A stretch of 64,000 bases of DNA from Siphlonurus alternatus (Eukaryota > Arthropoda > Insecta > Ephemeroptera > Siphlonuridae): the NCBI GenBank assembly GCA_949825025.1, contig OX463784.1:18232124-18296123 (forward strand), given 5' to 3'. Positions 1 to 14,200 of the stretch are shown here, one piece after another. Positions within the stretch are counted from its first letter, which is position 1; each line of letters opens with the position of its first letter. A program made the position numbers and the translations under genes. The notes under the pieces are model-generated. The model was not told the origin of the DNA, did not search any database, and saw nothing but the letters and a program-made list of their open reading frames with translations.

Positions 1-2261
1 CTAGTCTTTTGGATCATCGAATTTTGTTATTAATATAAGATGGCAGATATTGTATATTATATTCCAGTCATCTCCTTGGATCGTGTTATTAGTGTCCCGT
101 GGGTCTCAATATTATTTCAAGCCCCGAGGCCTAAGTGCATATACGGCAAGGCGGTTCCATTTCGTGGGAACAAGCTTCTCCACGCCCAGACTATGTAATT
201 TCCACTCCAAACTCGGAGTGCGAAAGCCAAGGAGTCAAGAATGCCGGCAGGAGAGGAGGGGACGGCCGGTATTTCGTTCTGGCCCGCCACCGTGCTTACC
301 TATAATCTTCATTTTAAAATGAGGGTTTTGGAGGTAGATAAAATTAAAGGAGAACAGATAGAAAATTAAACTACAGGTGTTCTTCATGAGATAGGTACAG
401 GTATGGAGAGTCAGGCCAGACAAGCGGGCGGCCTGGCTTCCAGGATACGCTACTACAAGGTTAGAGGAGATTTTAAGGTTGAATGGACTTTGAGGCCCAT
501 ATAGGTTATTCAATACTTAGGTTAAAGTATAAATGACTATATATGATACAATAGTGCGCTTCTAGGATACGCTAGTACAAGGTTGTGTGAACCATGAGAA
601 ATCAAAGGCTCCCATCATAAGTTATAATGATTATTTATAATAGACCTCAAATGTTCCTCAGTGGTTGGATTGAAGTATATATATGAGTATGGCTAGACAA
701 AAATGACTGCCAAGCTACGCGAAACCAAAAGTCTTTTGAAATTCTCAGGTTGGATGGACCACAAAAAGTCGTGGGATGTATATATAAGACAAGATAAAAA
801 TATAGGGGGAAAATAAATTTGTAAAGGTGCATAGGGTAAAAATATAATATGTTGCCAGTTATTTGGGGACAAAATCATAAAACCCTAATTAATATTAGTC
901 TTTTATTAAACACAAAAAGTGTACATACAACATAATAATTAATATAGTATTTATGCAGTATCTAAATATATATTCAAATAATAACCCTTTCGTATACTGT
1001 ACAATACTGGAAAAACAATTAATTTTTATTCTGCAATGAATATAATACGAAGTTTTTTCTTTCAAGACATATTATAAATTGTGTATAAAAAAAATTATGA
1101 CAGAAAATATGGCTATATGAATTAGTTTTACTTTGCACAGTAAATTTCAAAATTTCCCTTGACACTAATATAATATAGATATAGTGTTCGAGGGTATCTT
1201 TTTATCAGCAAATTTTCGAGAGCGACAACTGCATCCGATCCTAAAAAACATGCAACAAGAATAGAATAATAATAATATAAATTGCAAGCAATTTTTTGAG
1301 CAGTGTACAAACTTAATCACAAGAAAATTTATAGGGTGTCTTACACACTGATTTAAGTTGTTTGATTAATTAAATTGGGAATTTCAGATACTTTTTTCTG
1401 CAAGTAATTGTTTACATTGAGGGGGAAAAAAAAGTTATGCGGATTGCAAATTTTTAGCTATAATTTTTGTAATATTTACAGTGTAATATACGTCGAACAA
1501 TGATGGAATTTGTCTTGTCTTAAAAAAACCTAAATGACTGTGGCATGACTATGATAGTTCCTCTAGTCTCAGGCTAATATATAATCTCTCTCACACATGT
1601 GGTGTATTATATATAGGCTCCTTTGATACGCACATCTCTGGCTGCATATAAATCTTGGAAGGTGTGATTAACACTTACCTTACATGGTGGTGCTACGCTC
1701 ACGCTTCGCTTGTAACATTTTACTGTCGTTAACAATACGAAAATAATAAAAAATATTATCAAAAAGAAATTTTGATTAAGTCGACAACTTATAAACATAT
1801 GCATGCTTGTATTTCAAATAGATAGGTGTATTTGTTTTTAATAAATTAACTCTAGTTGCATAAATGAAGGATATTAAACAAATATAAAAGTTGTTATCTC
1901 GTATTTTCTGCATAATTTGTAATTTACAGGAAATCCCATAATTTTGAAGAAGAATTATTAAAGAAAGACAAAAATTTATATAAAAAAATAAATGAAATGA
2001 AATTAAAAAAAAAAAATGTAATTTGTGAAACAATGCTTAATTTCCAAATTGCATTAAATGTTACAACAGGTATTTAGGGGGGAAAAAATACTATGCAAGT
2101 TTGTAAAATTTAAATCAGCTTTGCTGCATTAATTCAATTTTTTTTTTTCTTTTATTCAAAAGAATGAAATTAAATAAATTAGTCAGTACACAAAGTATAC
2201 CTTTAAAACACCTGTATTGATTTGTACGCATTCTAAATTTGGTGTGTCCCCTGTGTTTCAG
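1..2261. other. AT-rich DNA with no supported exon, probably spg intron
   Basis: The first confirmed spg exon starts at 2262 in mid-codon, so this stretch is most likely intron. Positions 160-310 are clearly more GC-rich than the surroundings, but neither strand shows a DOCK-like reading frame with splice sites. A 28-base motif is repeated at 435-462 and 557-584. The remainder is low-complexity AT-rich sequence. Confidence 0.6.
435..584 (+). repeat. pair of direct 28-base repeats
   Basis: The motif CAGGATACGCTACTACAAGG (435-462) recurs with three changes at 557-584. The sequences after each copy share only scattered similarity. It may be the remains of a short tandem duplication or two ends of an old repeat. 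Confidence 0.6.
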
Positions 2262-5200
2262 GAAGCTGGGTCTGGACCTGGTGCCGAGGATGGGTGCGCA
2301 GATGGTGGATCCTGACACCATGAGCATCGTCGAGCTGCACCAAGTGGTACGTCAGTGGAGAGTTAAATGCACGATTATTTAACATCATGCATGTACTATG
2401 TTTTTGTACTTACAGTTTTGCAAGTAGTATTATGTTAATGTTTTTCATAAAACAACTTAATTGAAATAAAAATACAAATAAATGTAGACTTGCTGGCTAA
2501 TTATTATTTATTTGTTCCAGCATGTGCAAAGTTCGGAGAGTTCTCAAGGGGCCTCGGTAAGTTGAACCAAATGTTCTCGATCCTTTTCTATACTTTATTA
2601 GTGTTTAAATTAAAATTTAATTTTAATTTCTGGCTTTAATCAGCAGCTTAATTTTGAAATATTTTTAAAAATGACAGCTACTGTAATTTATAAAATTATT
2701 ATTCCGTGAACAAAAATTAAATGCATGTACCCCAATCATGCAATCAGTCAGTCAATCAATTTTATATTTAAAAAATTTATTCAAAACAAACAAATTGTAT
2801 GTACACTTACATAAAAACCTATAAAGGGGCATTCACAAATTCTTAAGGTCACATTTAGGGCTCGATAATTTAAGACCAGAAATTTTGGGTCTAAAAAGCA
2901 TGGGTAAAATCGGGCTTTAAATTATCGAGCCCTTATAAATGTGGCCTTAGAGCTTTGTGAATACTCCTTATAATTATATACTTATGTAGTTTTATTGGTT
3001 GCTTTTATTGAATAAATTCACTCCTTATAATATAAATAATTAAAGCTCTCCCCATGCTCCCCCTGATGACAATACACCTGGTGCAGGCTCGAGGGACGGT
3101 GCGTAGGCGGGAGGTGGCAGGTCGCAAGGTTCTCACTCACCACCTCTACTTCTGCATGCGGGACTTCAGACTGCACGTCGGCGAGGACACCGAGATCTTC
3201 TTCTCTCTGTATGACACCAAGCGAGCCGCCTACATCAGGTCAGTTGTGTCACAGAGTCTGACCACTCTGACCAGGGACAATCACAGAAAGTCTACCTACA
3301 TTATAACTGGATTTTTTTTTTTTTTTAATTGTTAAAGAAATGCATTTTTCACTATAAAGCAATGGGCAGTTCATATGAAACTTATTTCACCTCTTTGGAA
3401 GTATTGGTAAATTTTATTTAAAAATAAAAGCTGATATTCTGAGCAGTGATTTAAATTGGTGGTAGGGCATTTTATTGCTAAGTTTGTCAAATTTAGAAAT
3501 AACATCAGTCATTGAATATCTTAAAATTTTATTAGTCTTATGAACGTGTGAGGTATAATATAAATTTAAGATCTGATGGTATAAAATTTACTATATAGGC
3601 AAAGAGTTGCAATTAAGTGTCACAACTAAACTGATTTATGTTTATGATTGCAGTGAACGCTTTCTTGTAAGGATATCAAAAGATGGATTTTCAAATTATG
3701 TTGAAAAGCTTCATAGCAACTGTACAATTTTTACGGTGAGTTAAAACTATTTTATTATTATTTTTTTTTTTTTGATAACTTGGATTTCTTCATTTTCACA
3801 GTTTATAATAATTTTTCTGCATTATTTATATACAACAATGCCTCTTTTCCCCTCCAGGACCTCGGCAGTGCTGAGCTAAGCCGTGACGTGGTGGTGGTAG
3901 CCCACGTGATGCGGGTGGGCCGCATGCTGGCCTCTGACTCGGCCAAGCACAAGAGTGCACCGCAGGTTTACCGACGTCCGCACGGCGTGGCGGTGCTCAA
4001 CATCAGCGAGCTGCTGCAGAAGGACAGAGAGGCCGGCGCAGCACAGGACCTCGAGCAGGAGTTCACCTTCAAGGTGGGACCTTCGTAGCCAAGGGCGGGT
4101 CAATATTGGATGAGGGGGGAGGTCACTCTAATATCTTAACTTAGAGTGTTAAGCCCTTATGTTAATCTTCAACAGGGTTACAGGAATACACATTACAGAT
4201 TTCTTCTATTTCTGACTCTGCTCCTCAGGTATACCAGTGCGATGAGAAGGACTTCCACTTACTACATGAGTTCATCATCAAGAAGCAAAGCAACAAGTTC
4301 AACCCCCTCTCTGGACAATCCAGTTATGGTGAGTAACTTTCTCGTGCCTTTGTTGGTATCATTTTTAATATAATCTGTGTTTTAATTATACATTTTTTCT
4401 TTTCTTTTAACAACTTTGTTTTTTTGCATTTCAATCAATCTATATTCTAGAAACAAATTTAAGTCAATTGATGTTTGTGTGCAGGTATTGACGTCTCACT
4501 ACGTCTGCTGCATGGAGAGCTACCCCAGGTGCGAGAGGAGAATGCCCTGCTCTTCAAGAACCTCTCGTTGACAAGAAAACTGGGATTCCCAGACGTCATC
4601 ATGCCTGGAGATGTCAGGTGTGCATTTTATGATGCTTTGATCAAAGAAATTGTTTCTATTGATAAAAAATGGAGGTGTCCATCCTGACTGAGGTTTTCCA
4701 CAGTTCCCTCAGTTTCATCTCAGCGAGTGCTGGGATGTGTAACAGGCCGTAGCCCCCACCCTTTCCCTCTTGTCCCTACCCATTACCCCGCCTCAACCTC
4801 CAATCTCAGGGGTGTATCCTTGTAAAATAAAAAAAAAAAGTAACTGTTATGAGTTGCATTTAATTTGTTATATTTGACGTGCAGGAACGACCTGTACCTG
4901 ACTCTGGAGAGAGGAGAGTTTGAACGAGGAGGCAAGTCAACAGGCAAGAACATTGAGGTTACCATCAGTGTGCTGGACGCTGACGGCAAGTTGCTGGAAG
5001 TGAGTACCTGTCGTTAACTGTAACAAGGGTGGTGGAATGTCATTGCATTAACTCCAGCAGACAGCATTAGTCAAGGAAAGTGGGTATTTTCTCGTTAGCT
5101 GCTAAACGTCGTACCCAGATATTTTTTAATATTTATGTTTATTTTTTCACTGTAAAAATATGTATACTACTAACTCATACATAAGAGAAATTTATAAGCT

Positions 5201-8200
5201 TTCCTTAAAGTTCTAAAATTCCTAATACTAATACTATATACCGGTAATCAAATTAATATTTTGCCATATTTGCTAAACTTGAAATATACCTATAGGTATA
5301 ATATATGATTCAGTTGACATGTGCTAATTAGGAACTGATGAAATTTAGTTACTATCTGACTTAAAAATTTAAGATAATCCTGATATTATTATTTTTTATT
5401 TAATTAAACTGGTACTGATTGTGATTATTTACTCAACAGAACTGCTTGTGGGGGGCTTCTGGCATGGACGGTGCCGCAGAGTACCAAAGCATGGTGATCT
5501 ACCACCACAACTCTCCCTGGTGGGCAGAGACCGTTCGTCTGGCCGTTCCCATTGATAAGTTCTACGGCTCTCATGTGCGGCTGGAGTATCGACACTGCTC
5601 AAGTAAGGAGAATTGCTGGACATTTAGCTACGGAGGAGTGAAAGTCTTGGCTTTTTAATATAATATAATATACAATTGTTTGGTTTGGTTTGGTTTGGTT
5701 ACCCAATGGCGGAACTTGTTTTTCAACATTGTTCACAGTGCTCTCTGGGGCTCCTAATACCCAGTCTGCACGCCAGACAGTTAAGTACCGTTTCTTAGCG
5801 GGGCACGTATGTTGTTTGCACAACATTCCGCGGTCTTAATCACCCCAGCGGAGTATAGACAGCCGTAAGCTGCCTTCCTCCTACCAACTCTTTCATCTAG
5901 TATATAGTCAGTCACACCCATTTCAAGTCGCGAAAAGTCTGCCGTGTTCGGGATTTGAACCGGGGACCTCTCGGACGAGAGCCAAGTGTACTAACCACTA
6001 CACCAAAGAGCAGATATTCAATTGTGTTTCAATTGGAAATGCTGTAATTACAGTATTTTTCTCAGTTACATGTTAAATTTATAAATAAATTTTTTGTTTT
6101 ATTATTTTATTAACTCATCATAAAATTACATTTTCAGACTGATTGTAGTTAGAGACAAACAAAGATGAAAAAAAAAAAAAAATAATAAATAATAATTTTT
6201 GTGTTTCCCCCATATTTATGAAAATTCTAGCTATAGTTTTTATACTATTATATTTATACTGTTATTTTCGTTTGCTGTTCTTTCAAGTACATTTTCTCAG
6301 CAATGTTGATGAACTCATCTACCCTCTTCATCATCATTTAATAAACTGTACTAACTCTCCATCTTCCTGCAGCGCGAGACAAGACTGAGAAGAAGCTGTT
6401 TGGCTTTTCGTTCTTCCGGCTGATGGAAGAAGGCGGGGCCACGGTACACGACGGCACGCATGACCTTCACATTTACAAGTGTGAGGACCGCTCTCGCATG
6501 GACCCCAACGTGTACCTGGTGCTGCCCTCTGGGTCTCGAGATTGCAGCCCCGGCATCGCAGACACGCCCTCTCTCTTCCCGAGGTCTGCCAAGGAGATCC
6601 TTTGTGTCAGGACCCTGCTCTGCTCTACCAAGCTCACACAGAACGGTGAGGAGGGACTTACGTTAATTATGAGAGAATTGCTAAATAGTGGAGGGATTAG
6701 CGATACCAGGGGTTTCATTATCTAACAGTAAAATTAGTCTACCATTCCATAAAAGCCTGTTACTGCTTGCTTATCACTTGCTGTACACCCAGAACTTATA
6801 ATAATACTACAAACCCTCATCAAAATTAGAAAAAGGGCTGTTTAAAATTGTAGTAGCCACATATAGTAGCCCACCCCACCATTTGCAGATTTATTTTCTT
6901 TGAAAGTAATTTTGATGAGGAACGATACGAAGTGCTGATGAAAAAACCTTTTTATATTCACAATACAGTATTTATTCAAATTAAGGAAAATAAACCATTT
7001 AGGTTGTGATAATCTTATTAAAAGAAAAGGATAGGAATAACCAGCAAGGCCTTACCGATCGAAAGAGTCACAGCAGGTGGAAATTCTTGCGGTCACAGAG
7101 GTTCACTCGAAAGTTTTTACATTACAGTAGAATCTACTTCTTCTTGTGACTGAAGAAGCATCTCCACGATGCGAAACGTTTCAAAAATGTAAAAACTTTC
7201 GAGTGAACCTCTGTGACCGCAAGAATTTCCACCTGCTGTGACTCTTTCGATCGGTAAGGCCTTGCTGGTTATTCCTATCCTTTTCTTTTAATAAGATCAA
7301 TACAATATATTTATTTTAAAAATAATACAGTATACAAACTAGAAATTTAAAAAAAAAAAGAAAAAAGAGGATGTTTAATTTTATATTGTAATACTATTAC
7401 CAAGCTTTGATCCAAGACTCACACTCAATATATTAATATGTTAATAAAAGGAAATTAAGAGATAAGAATACTCAATGCATTAATTAATACAAACCCCGTG
7501 TCTGCAGACGATCTGCTGGCACTGCTGCAGTGGAAGGCCCACCCTGATCTGATCTCGGAGGCCCTGGACCGAGTGCTGAAGCTGGCTGGAGAGGAGCTGG
7601 TCAAGTTTCTACAAGACGTGCTGGACGCGCTCTTCGCAATGTTCTCTACCGAGGACGGAAACTCCACCGAGCACTCTGGTCTCGTCTTTCATGTCCTGGT
7701 GAGTCCGTGAATTAGTTATTGTCCTAGCTGGAAACTTTCTCTAAAGTGGAATAGCATTGATTTACTGCCATGTGTTGGTGGTAGAAATTTTTCTAGGCAA
7801 GAATGAATGAATGATTTTGACCCCTGTGTCATTATTTTTACAAATTATAAACGGTTTGAAATAAATAATTAGAACTTAAGTAACATGTGTTTGGCACTTA
7901 AGTTTACACAGGATAATAGAAAAAGAAATTGCAGTGTCAAATTTCTGATGGTGATTAATATTTCAGGTGAGCATCTGCAGCCTGCTCGATGACACCAAGT
8001 TTGAGCACTTCAAGCCAGTCATGGACGCCTACATCACCGGACACTTTGCTGCTGCCCTTGTTTACAAGTAAGTCTGGACAAAATAACACCAAGCAAACTC
8101 TCATGTTCTTGTATTTAAATCTTTAGAAGGGACTTAAGACATACTGTAGCTCTAAGTTAATTTATTTAAAAATGAAATAAAAAATAGTATAAATTTTGAA

Positions 8201-11200
8201 GTAATTTAAAGCTAATTGATGCAAAATAAATTCAAAAGAACTCCATTCCCTTAAAAATAAAAGAAAGCAAAATATTTCCGAAATAATGTATTTAATGCAA
8301 AACATTTTAAAATTTAAAAAAAGTAGTGCTCTTTCTTAATTAAAATATTAATGTTAAAATAAATGCACCTTATCTTTACACTGTTTGGCAGTTGCATTTT
8401 CTTGCAGTAGTATGTAGTTTGCTTTCTGTAACAAATATTTCAACTCCACGTTACTTTCAGGGGTCTACTGAGCAGCGTGCAGCACTGCGCTGACTGGGCC
8501 ACCTCTACCGACAGACAGGAGCCGATACAAAAGACGTTCCGCTCGCTCGAGTATATCTTCAAGTTCATCATCCAGTCTCGGCTGCTGTTCGCGAGGGCTA
8601 CTGGGGGACAGTACGAGGACAGCTTCAAGAGGGACTTGCTGTGTGTGTTTGCCTCCATTAACAAAATGCTGGGACAGTCGGGAGACATCATATTGCCCAC
8701 GCAGGTCAGTGCTGGAGATCAGAGACAGTTGTTGGAAGGTTCAAATGAATGTTGTAAAATTTTCAAGTATTATTTTTTACTACCTCCAGAAAAAAAAAAA
8801 AAAAAAATGTTAATCATTTTTTATGTTAGCTCTTATAATGAGCTGCCACTGATATTGACATGAAAATTACATGAAGTAATTTCCATGTTTGAGTTGTGTA
8901 AGAATATGCTATCAATTAAGACATATATTATGATTTATGATAGTGATTACAATAAATTTTTATTTAAAAATTAAGAATATAGAATTAAATTTAGAATTTA
9001 TTTTTTTTTATATATAAATATAATATGACACTACTGCATTTTTCAAAATGTTTATAATTGTGTCTTTGTGTTATCTTACAATATTTAGCATCGTGTGTTC
9101 CCCCTTTTGCATTGTTTTCTCCCCACAATGTCGTCTAAATCGCTGCTCTGCCCCCAGATGACTCTACTGACGAGCATCAGCCCGGTATACGAGCAGCTGG
9201 AACAAGTGCTACCCACGCTGGAGTGCACACAGCTGGCCACGGCTATGCTGGGCAGTCTGCCGCGAGACCTGCCACCCCAGCTGGCCCAGGCCAAGTTGAC
9301 CGCGGTCCGTCACCTCGTCACCAGCAAGCTCTTCCATGATGACGGTGAGTCAGTGATAATTAAGCAAGTTTACAATGTTAAGCTACGGTACTGTATACTG
9401 ATAGTGTTATGGCAATACTAACAGCTGTTAACATTATTGCTCAAATTGGCTTGCTACCAACTGACACAAACTTACCAAAGTGGCTTAACAGCTTTTACTG
9501 CTCAGTGGCAAAACAAAAAATAAATAAATAAAAATAAATAAATAATCGAGAAAATCTGGTAACCCCGTTGTTAGGTATATAATGCAGTTAATGCAATGAA
9601 CTAGCTACTAGTATATTTATTTATTATATTTATTAAAAAAACAGACTACAGGTAAGGTATAATCCGATTATAAAGAATACAATAGTTCATATAAACAAAT
9701 TCTTAGTTAAAATAGACATGTACAAATATTATTTTATAATTAAAATAGTTTAGTAGTTCAAGCTTGCAGTAGAGTAGCTGAGTAGAATTGCATGACAGTT
9801 AAAGAGCCTTGGAGTAGAGGGGAGAGGGAGAAGGGGGTAGAGACTATAAATAATAACTATCATAAGCTCTTCATTTTTGCAATTTAACCTTAGTAAATAT
9901 TACCAAGGCATTTTTGTCCTATTCCTTTTTAAAAGAGAAAGGTCGTATTTCAATGCTGAAATATTTTAAAACTTTTTTTAATCACTAACTATAGCATTTT
10001 TTTCTTTTCATATTGCAATTCCTCACATAAATGGCAACTGTCTGGTCTGTCACAGAGTCTCGCAGTCTGCTCCTGTCTGCCAGCTGCAAGCACCTACGCC
10101 TACACCTCGCTCACCGCAACGAACTGCGACTCTGCTCCGACATCCTTGCTGACATTCTTGCCTTCCTCTTCAAGCAGAAGCAGGCCCAGCAGATCCAGGG
10201 CAAGGTAGCCTAACATTTCTACTTATTCTCAAGGACACATCAAAATTACACTTAAAATCTGGATATAAAACACTAAAAAATGGATACTGTACTTATTTAA
10301 ATAAAGTAAATGGAAATATGAATCACGTACATTGTTAGCACCCCTGCCTACTTGTGTTTTGAAAAATTTTGTATCTGCGTTTTAAGTAGAAAAAGTTTTA
10401 TAACTAAAAAGATCATTATTACCATTAATGATCTACAGTATATTCTCGACTTTGAAATTTTTGGACGTACAACAATTCATCCTTTGTTATTCACTTAATG
10501 CTTAATAGGGTATGCTCCTGTTGGTTTTATTGTTGCTCGTTTTCATGATTTTGGGAACATTGAGTGTAATAAAAAAATGAAGGCCATATGTCTTCTTAAA
10601 TGAAAGCTAACATTAATTAACTCATGTAAGATTATTCAAGTCCTCGATCACTAATCCGCTCCTGCCATTCCAGCTGAACAACTGTCTGCAGCACGACATG
10701 GAGATTGTGTGTGTGTCGGTGCTCGACATGCTGCTGCAAACGGTGCTTATCATCCTCGACCGAACAGCCACCGTCGTGGTGAGTGGACCCTTGTATAATT
10801 TTCTGGTGTCAAGGAAGTTGCTTTTTTATTATCATTTCATTTTTTACCCTGCTGATTTTTTGACGACACACTTGCAGTTTCTGACTTTAAAACATGTGCA
10901 ATTTAAGTGTTAAGAAATCCTCATTATCTCAATTTAAGTTATCAATTGAAATTATAATTTTATACATCTTTTCATGTAAAGAAAATACAATTTTTTATTC
11001 TTATTTCTTTTGCGTAATGTAAACACATTTATTTGATATTCATAAGGGACACTCAATTTTTTTTTTTTTTTTTTTTTTTTTTATCATTTCCAAACACTGT
11101 AAAATTCAAAAATATATAATGTATCATAGAAAATTTTGTCATACAATTTAAACAGGCTTTTTAAATTTAGTTTGTTTCATGCTGAAAGCTCTATGACAGT

Positions 11201-14200
11201 ATCTTCAGACAATTAATTAATTATTTGATTCATTTGCCCTAAAATTACTTATCTCACACAACCAGTATTGTCTTGTGAGAGTTTCCTCCACTGTTTCCCT
11301 CACACGTCCACTCTGCTCTCAGGGCTACCTGGTAGCTTGCCTGGTCGGTCTCCTTCAACTGATGGCCGAGTCCCACTACCGTCGCATGTGGTCTGAGCTC
11401 GCCACGCAGGACTCCGCCAAGCCCCTCAAGGACTTCCTCCTGCGACTCTTCCTGGTATTCAGAGACCTTGTCAAGCAAGACGTGTTCCCACAAGATTGGT
11501 TTGTGATGAGGGCAGAGACCAACCTCGTCATGTTGTGTGCACTCAAGGAGTTCTCACAACCACTGGCAGTCAGATTTCTAGATAAACACAGCTTTGATAA
11601 CCAGGTGAGATGGGATGTGATTGTGGCCCTTGTTGTATTTACAGGATATTTTGTTAATGTCTGCTTTTTTAAGCCATTGTTTTAATGGAGATTCATCAAT
11701 TTTATTTATTATTTTTAATCTTAGCAGCACAAATGGGATAAGTTTTTTTTTTCTTTACTTTTAAAGGCAATTAATAAGTCAAGCTCTGCCAGTTATGCTG
11801 AGTTTCTGACAGACATAGCTCTTGTAAGGATGTAGAATTGTAAATTAAAGTAAAATTAAACTAATGAATTAATTAATTTATTGTTCATTTAATATTATTT
11901 TATACATTAATTTTGTTTCATCTAACTTTTGTATCTTATTGTTGAGAAATACCCCCATGGTTACATTAATTTAATAACAAACTTGTCGTGCAGTTGTGGA
12001 GCAGCTACTTCAACCTTGCGGTGAGCTTCCTGACGCAGCCGGCCCTGCAGCTGGAGCAATTCAGTGAGGTGAAGAGGGACAAGGTGACGACCAGGTACGA
12101 CGACATGCGAGTCACCATGGGCTTCCAGATCCTCGAGATGTGGTCCAAACTGGGTGAGTCAATGTTGAATATTGTTGTGGTAGCACCTAATTTCTTGGTT
12201 TCAGGTTAGATACCAATGATGGAACTTATTTTCCAACATTGTTTACAGTGCTCTCAGGGACTTCTAATACCCAGTCTGCACACCAGACACTAATAAGTGC
12301 CATTTCTAAGTGGGGCACGTATGTTGTATACACAAAATTTCGTAGTCTTATCACCTCAGTGGAGTATAGACAGCCATAAGCTGCCTTCCTCCTACCAACT
12401 CAATTATCTAGTAGTCACGCCCATATATCCCAAGTCATAAAACGTCTGCCGTATTTGAGATTTGAACTGGGGCCGCCGGACCTCTCGGACCAGAGTCAGG
12501 AGTTCTAACCACTACACCATAGAACTAATTTAAAGTTGTTTGAATTGCCAATGGAAAGCTGATTCTCTTTAGATATGGAAAATTTAGACAAAATTCACTT
12601 TGACAAATTAGACGCTAATATGCTGAAAAATTAATTGATTACTTATTATAACTACTCAATTCTACTCTTTAATTAGTAAGTTGTGCTGATTATGAAGATT
12701 ATACTATTATAAATTCTATCTTAGGAAGAAACTCCATGTTATAAAATTTGGGAGACTTGCTCAAGTAATTATTAACGATTAATCTCAGTTACTTCGGAAT
12801 CAAAGAATATTTCCCTGCAAACGAATCGAATGAAATAAATTTTAAAAAATTGATAATGTTTTAAAACTTAATTGCTTATGGTTTGAGCAAATTCAGTCTT
12901 GCAGTTTTCTTACAACAACTCCATTTCCGGTTTCCGTCCATAAGGCCAATGTTAAACTTCTACCTCAGTTTTCACAAAACTGATAAGACAGATTCGCTTC
13001 AAAATTTATATGCCACCTATTGATGGTGAGTTCTAAGTCCTCTGCAAGTCTTGTTGCATTCAGGCGGTACGATTGCGAGATATCAACCTACTGAGATTCA
13101 TCCTTAAGAATAATTCTGAAAAATAAGCAACGTGAAGCAGTAATAAAAGTGACTAACAATAACACACTTTTTATTTGCAGGAGAGAACAAGATTGCATTC
13201 ATCCCGAGCATGGTTGGACCCTTCCTGGAGGTGACCCTGGTACCTGAACCTGAGCTGCGGAAGGCCACCCTGCACATCTTCTTCGACATGATGGAGTGTG
13301 AGCAGCAAGCCAGGGGCAACTTCAAGCAGGTCAGTCCAAATATTCATTGTTCATTTCTTTGTCTTCGTACTGAAATCAATAAATTCTTTTCACTGCCAGA
13401 GCATTGTAGAATGATAGCTGCAACACTGCTAGATAAAAGACTGCAAGATGATAAGACTGATAGAGCTGCTGAGTTGTTAACTATTGCGTAAATAAAGATA
13501 ATTTTGTTTCAGTTTAGGATCAGCTCAATATTCAGATATTATTTCCTTGAGTTACAGTAAATTCCTTATTAAAATGTGAAAATTTTGATGCGAAAGTCAA
13601 TTCAATTAAGATCATTTACAGTAGAAAATTTTGATAAAAATGTAAAAAATATTGAACAGTTTATTAATTACAGGTCTTAGAAACCCTCCTGCTCATAATT
13701 TTTTATAACAACATGTTACTGTAGTAGAACATTTTTTTTGTATGGAACTGAAAATAAAATATGACAGGTTTTTCTTTCCTATGTTTTTTTAACAGCACAA
13801 GGAACTAATGCTTTGTTTCTTAACCAGGTTGAGTCTGAGCTGATTGACAAACTGGATATTTTGATCAGCGAGAACAAAGGGGATGATGAATATCGACAAC
13901 TCTTTAACACAATGTAAGTGACTTGACTCTCCATACTGTGTATTTTTTGTACCATTTATCACTCACTAAAATTATAAATGTACACATCTGCAAATTTTAT
14001 AAACATTGTAAATATAACCACAACTTTTTCACTGCTTTATATATTTTCACTTTATTATACATAAAATTTCAGTTTAAATTAAAGAATGACTATACACGTT
14101 ATGATACTGCTGATACAGTAATGGAATCATGGATTGATAGAACTGAATGAATATATAAATTAATAACACCTATTTTATTCATTTTATTCCACATTGAGAC

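Larger units (their letters stand above)
4485..6645 (+). other. spg: spg exons encoding the DHR-1 (C2-like) domain
   Basis: Four exons (4485-4617, 4885-4999, 5440-5602, 6373-6645) encode the lipid-binding DOCK-homology region 1. Visible family signatures are [20 protein letters not shown] at the start and [20 protein letters not shown] at the end, with the C2-type strand [16 protein letters not shown] between. In this family DHR-1 binds phosphoinositides and places the GEF at the membrane. The domain covers roughly residues 223-451 of the part visible in the window. Introns here hold a fragment of the 5S-headed SINE (about 4675-4845) and a full tRNA-derived SINE (about 5680-6014). Confidence 0.85.

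Noticed and set aside
160..310. GC-rich patch as an upstream spg or unrelated exon
   Set aside because: Neither strand gives a frame resembling the DOCK N-terminus with both splice sites; left as unexplained sequence.
1607..1804. Minus-strand exon ending at a TTACCT (donor-like) near 1675
   Set aside because: The frame is short and low in complexity, and no matching acceptor or neighbouring exon was found.
5940..6013. tRNA gene on the minus strand
   Set aside because: The A and B boxes are clear, but the acceptor stem does not close and the sequence continues into a body and tail found again at 12205-12527; it is a SINE head, not a tRNA gene.
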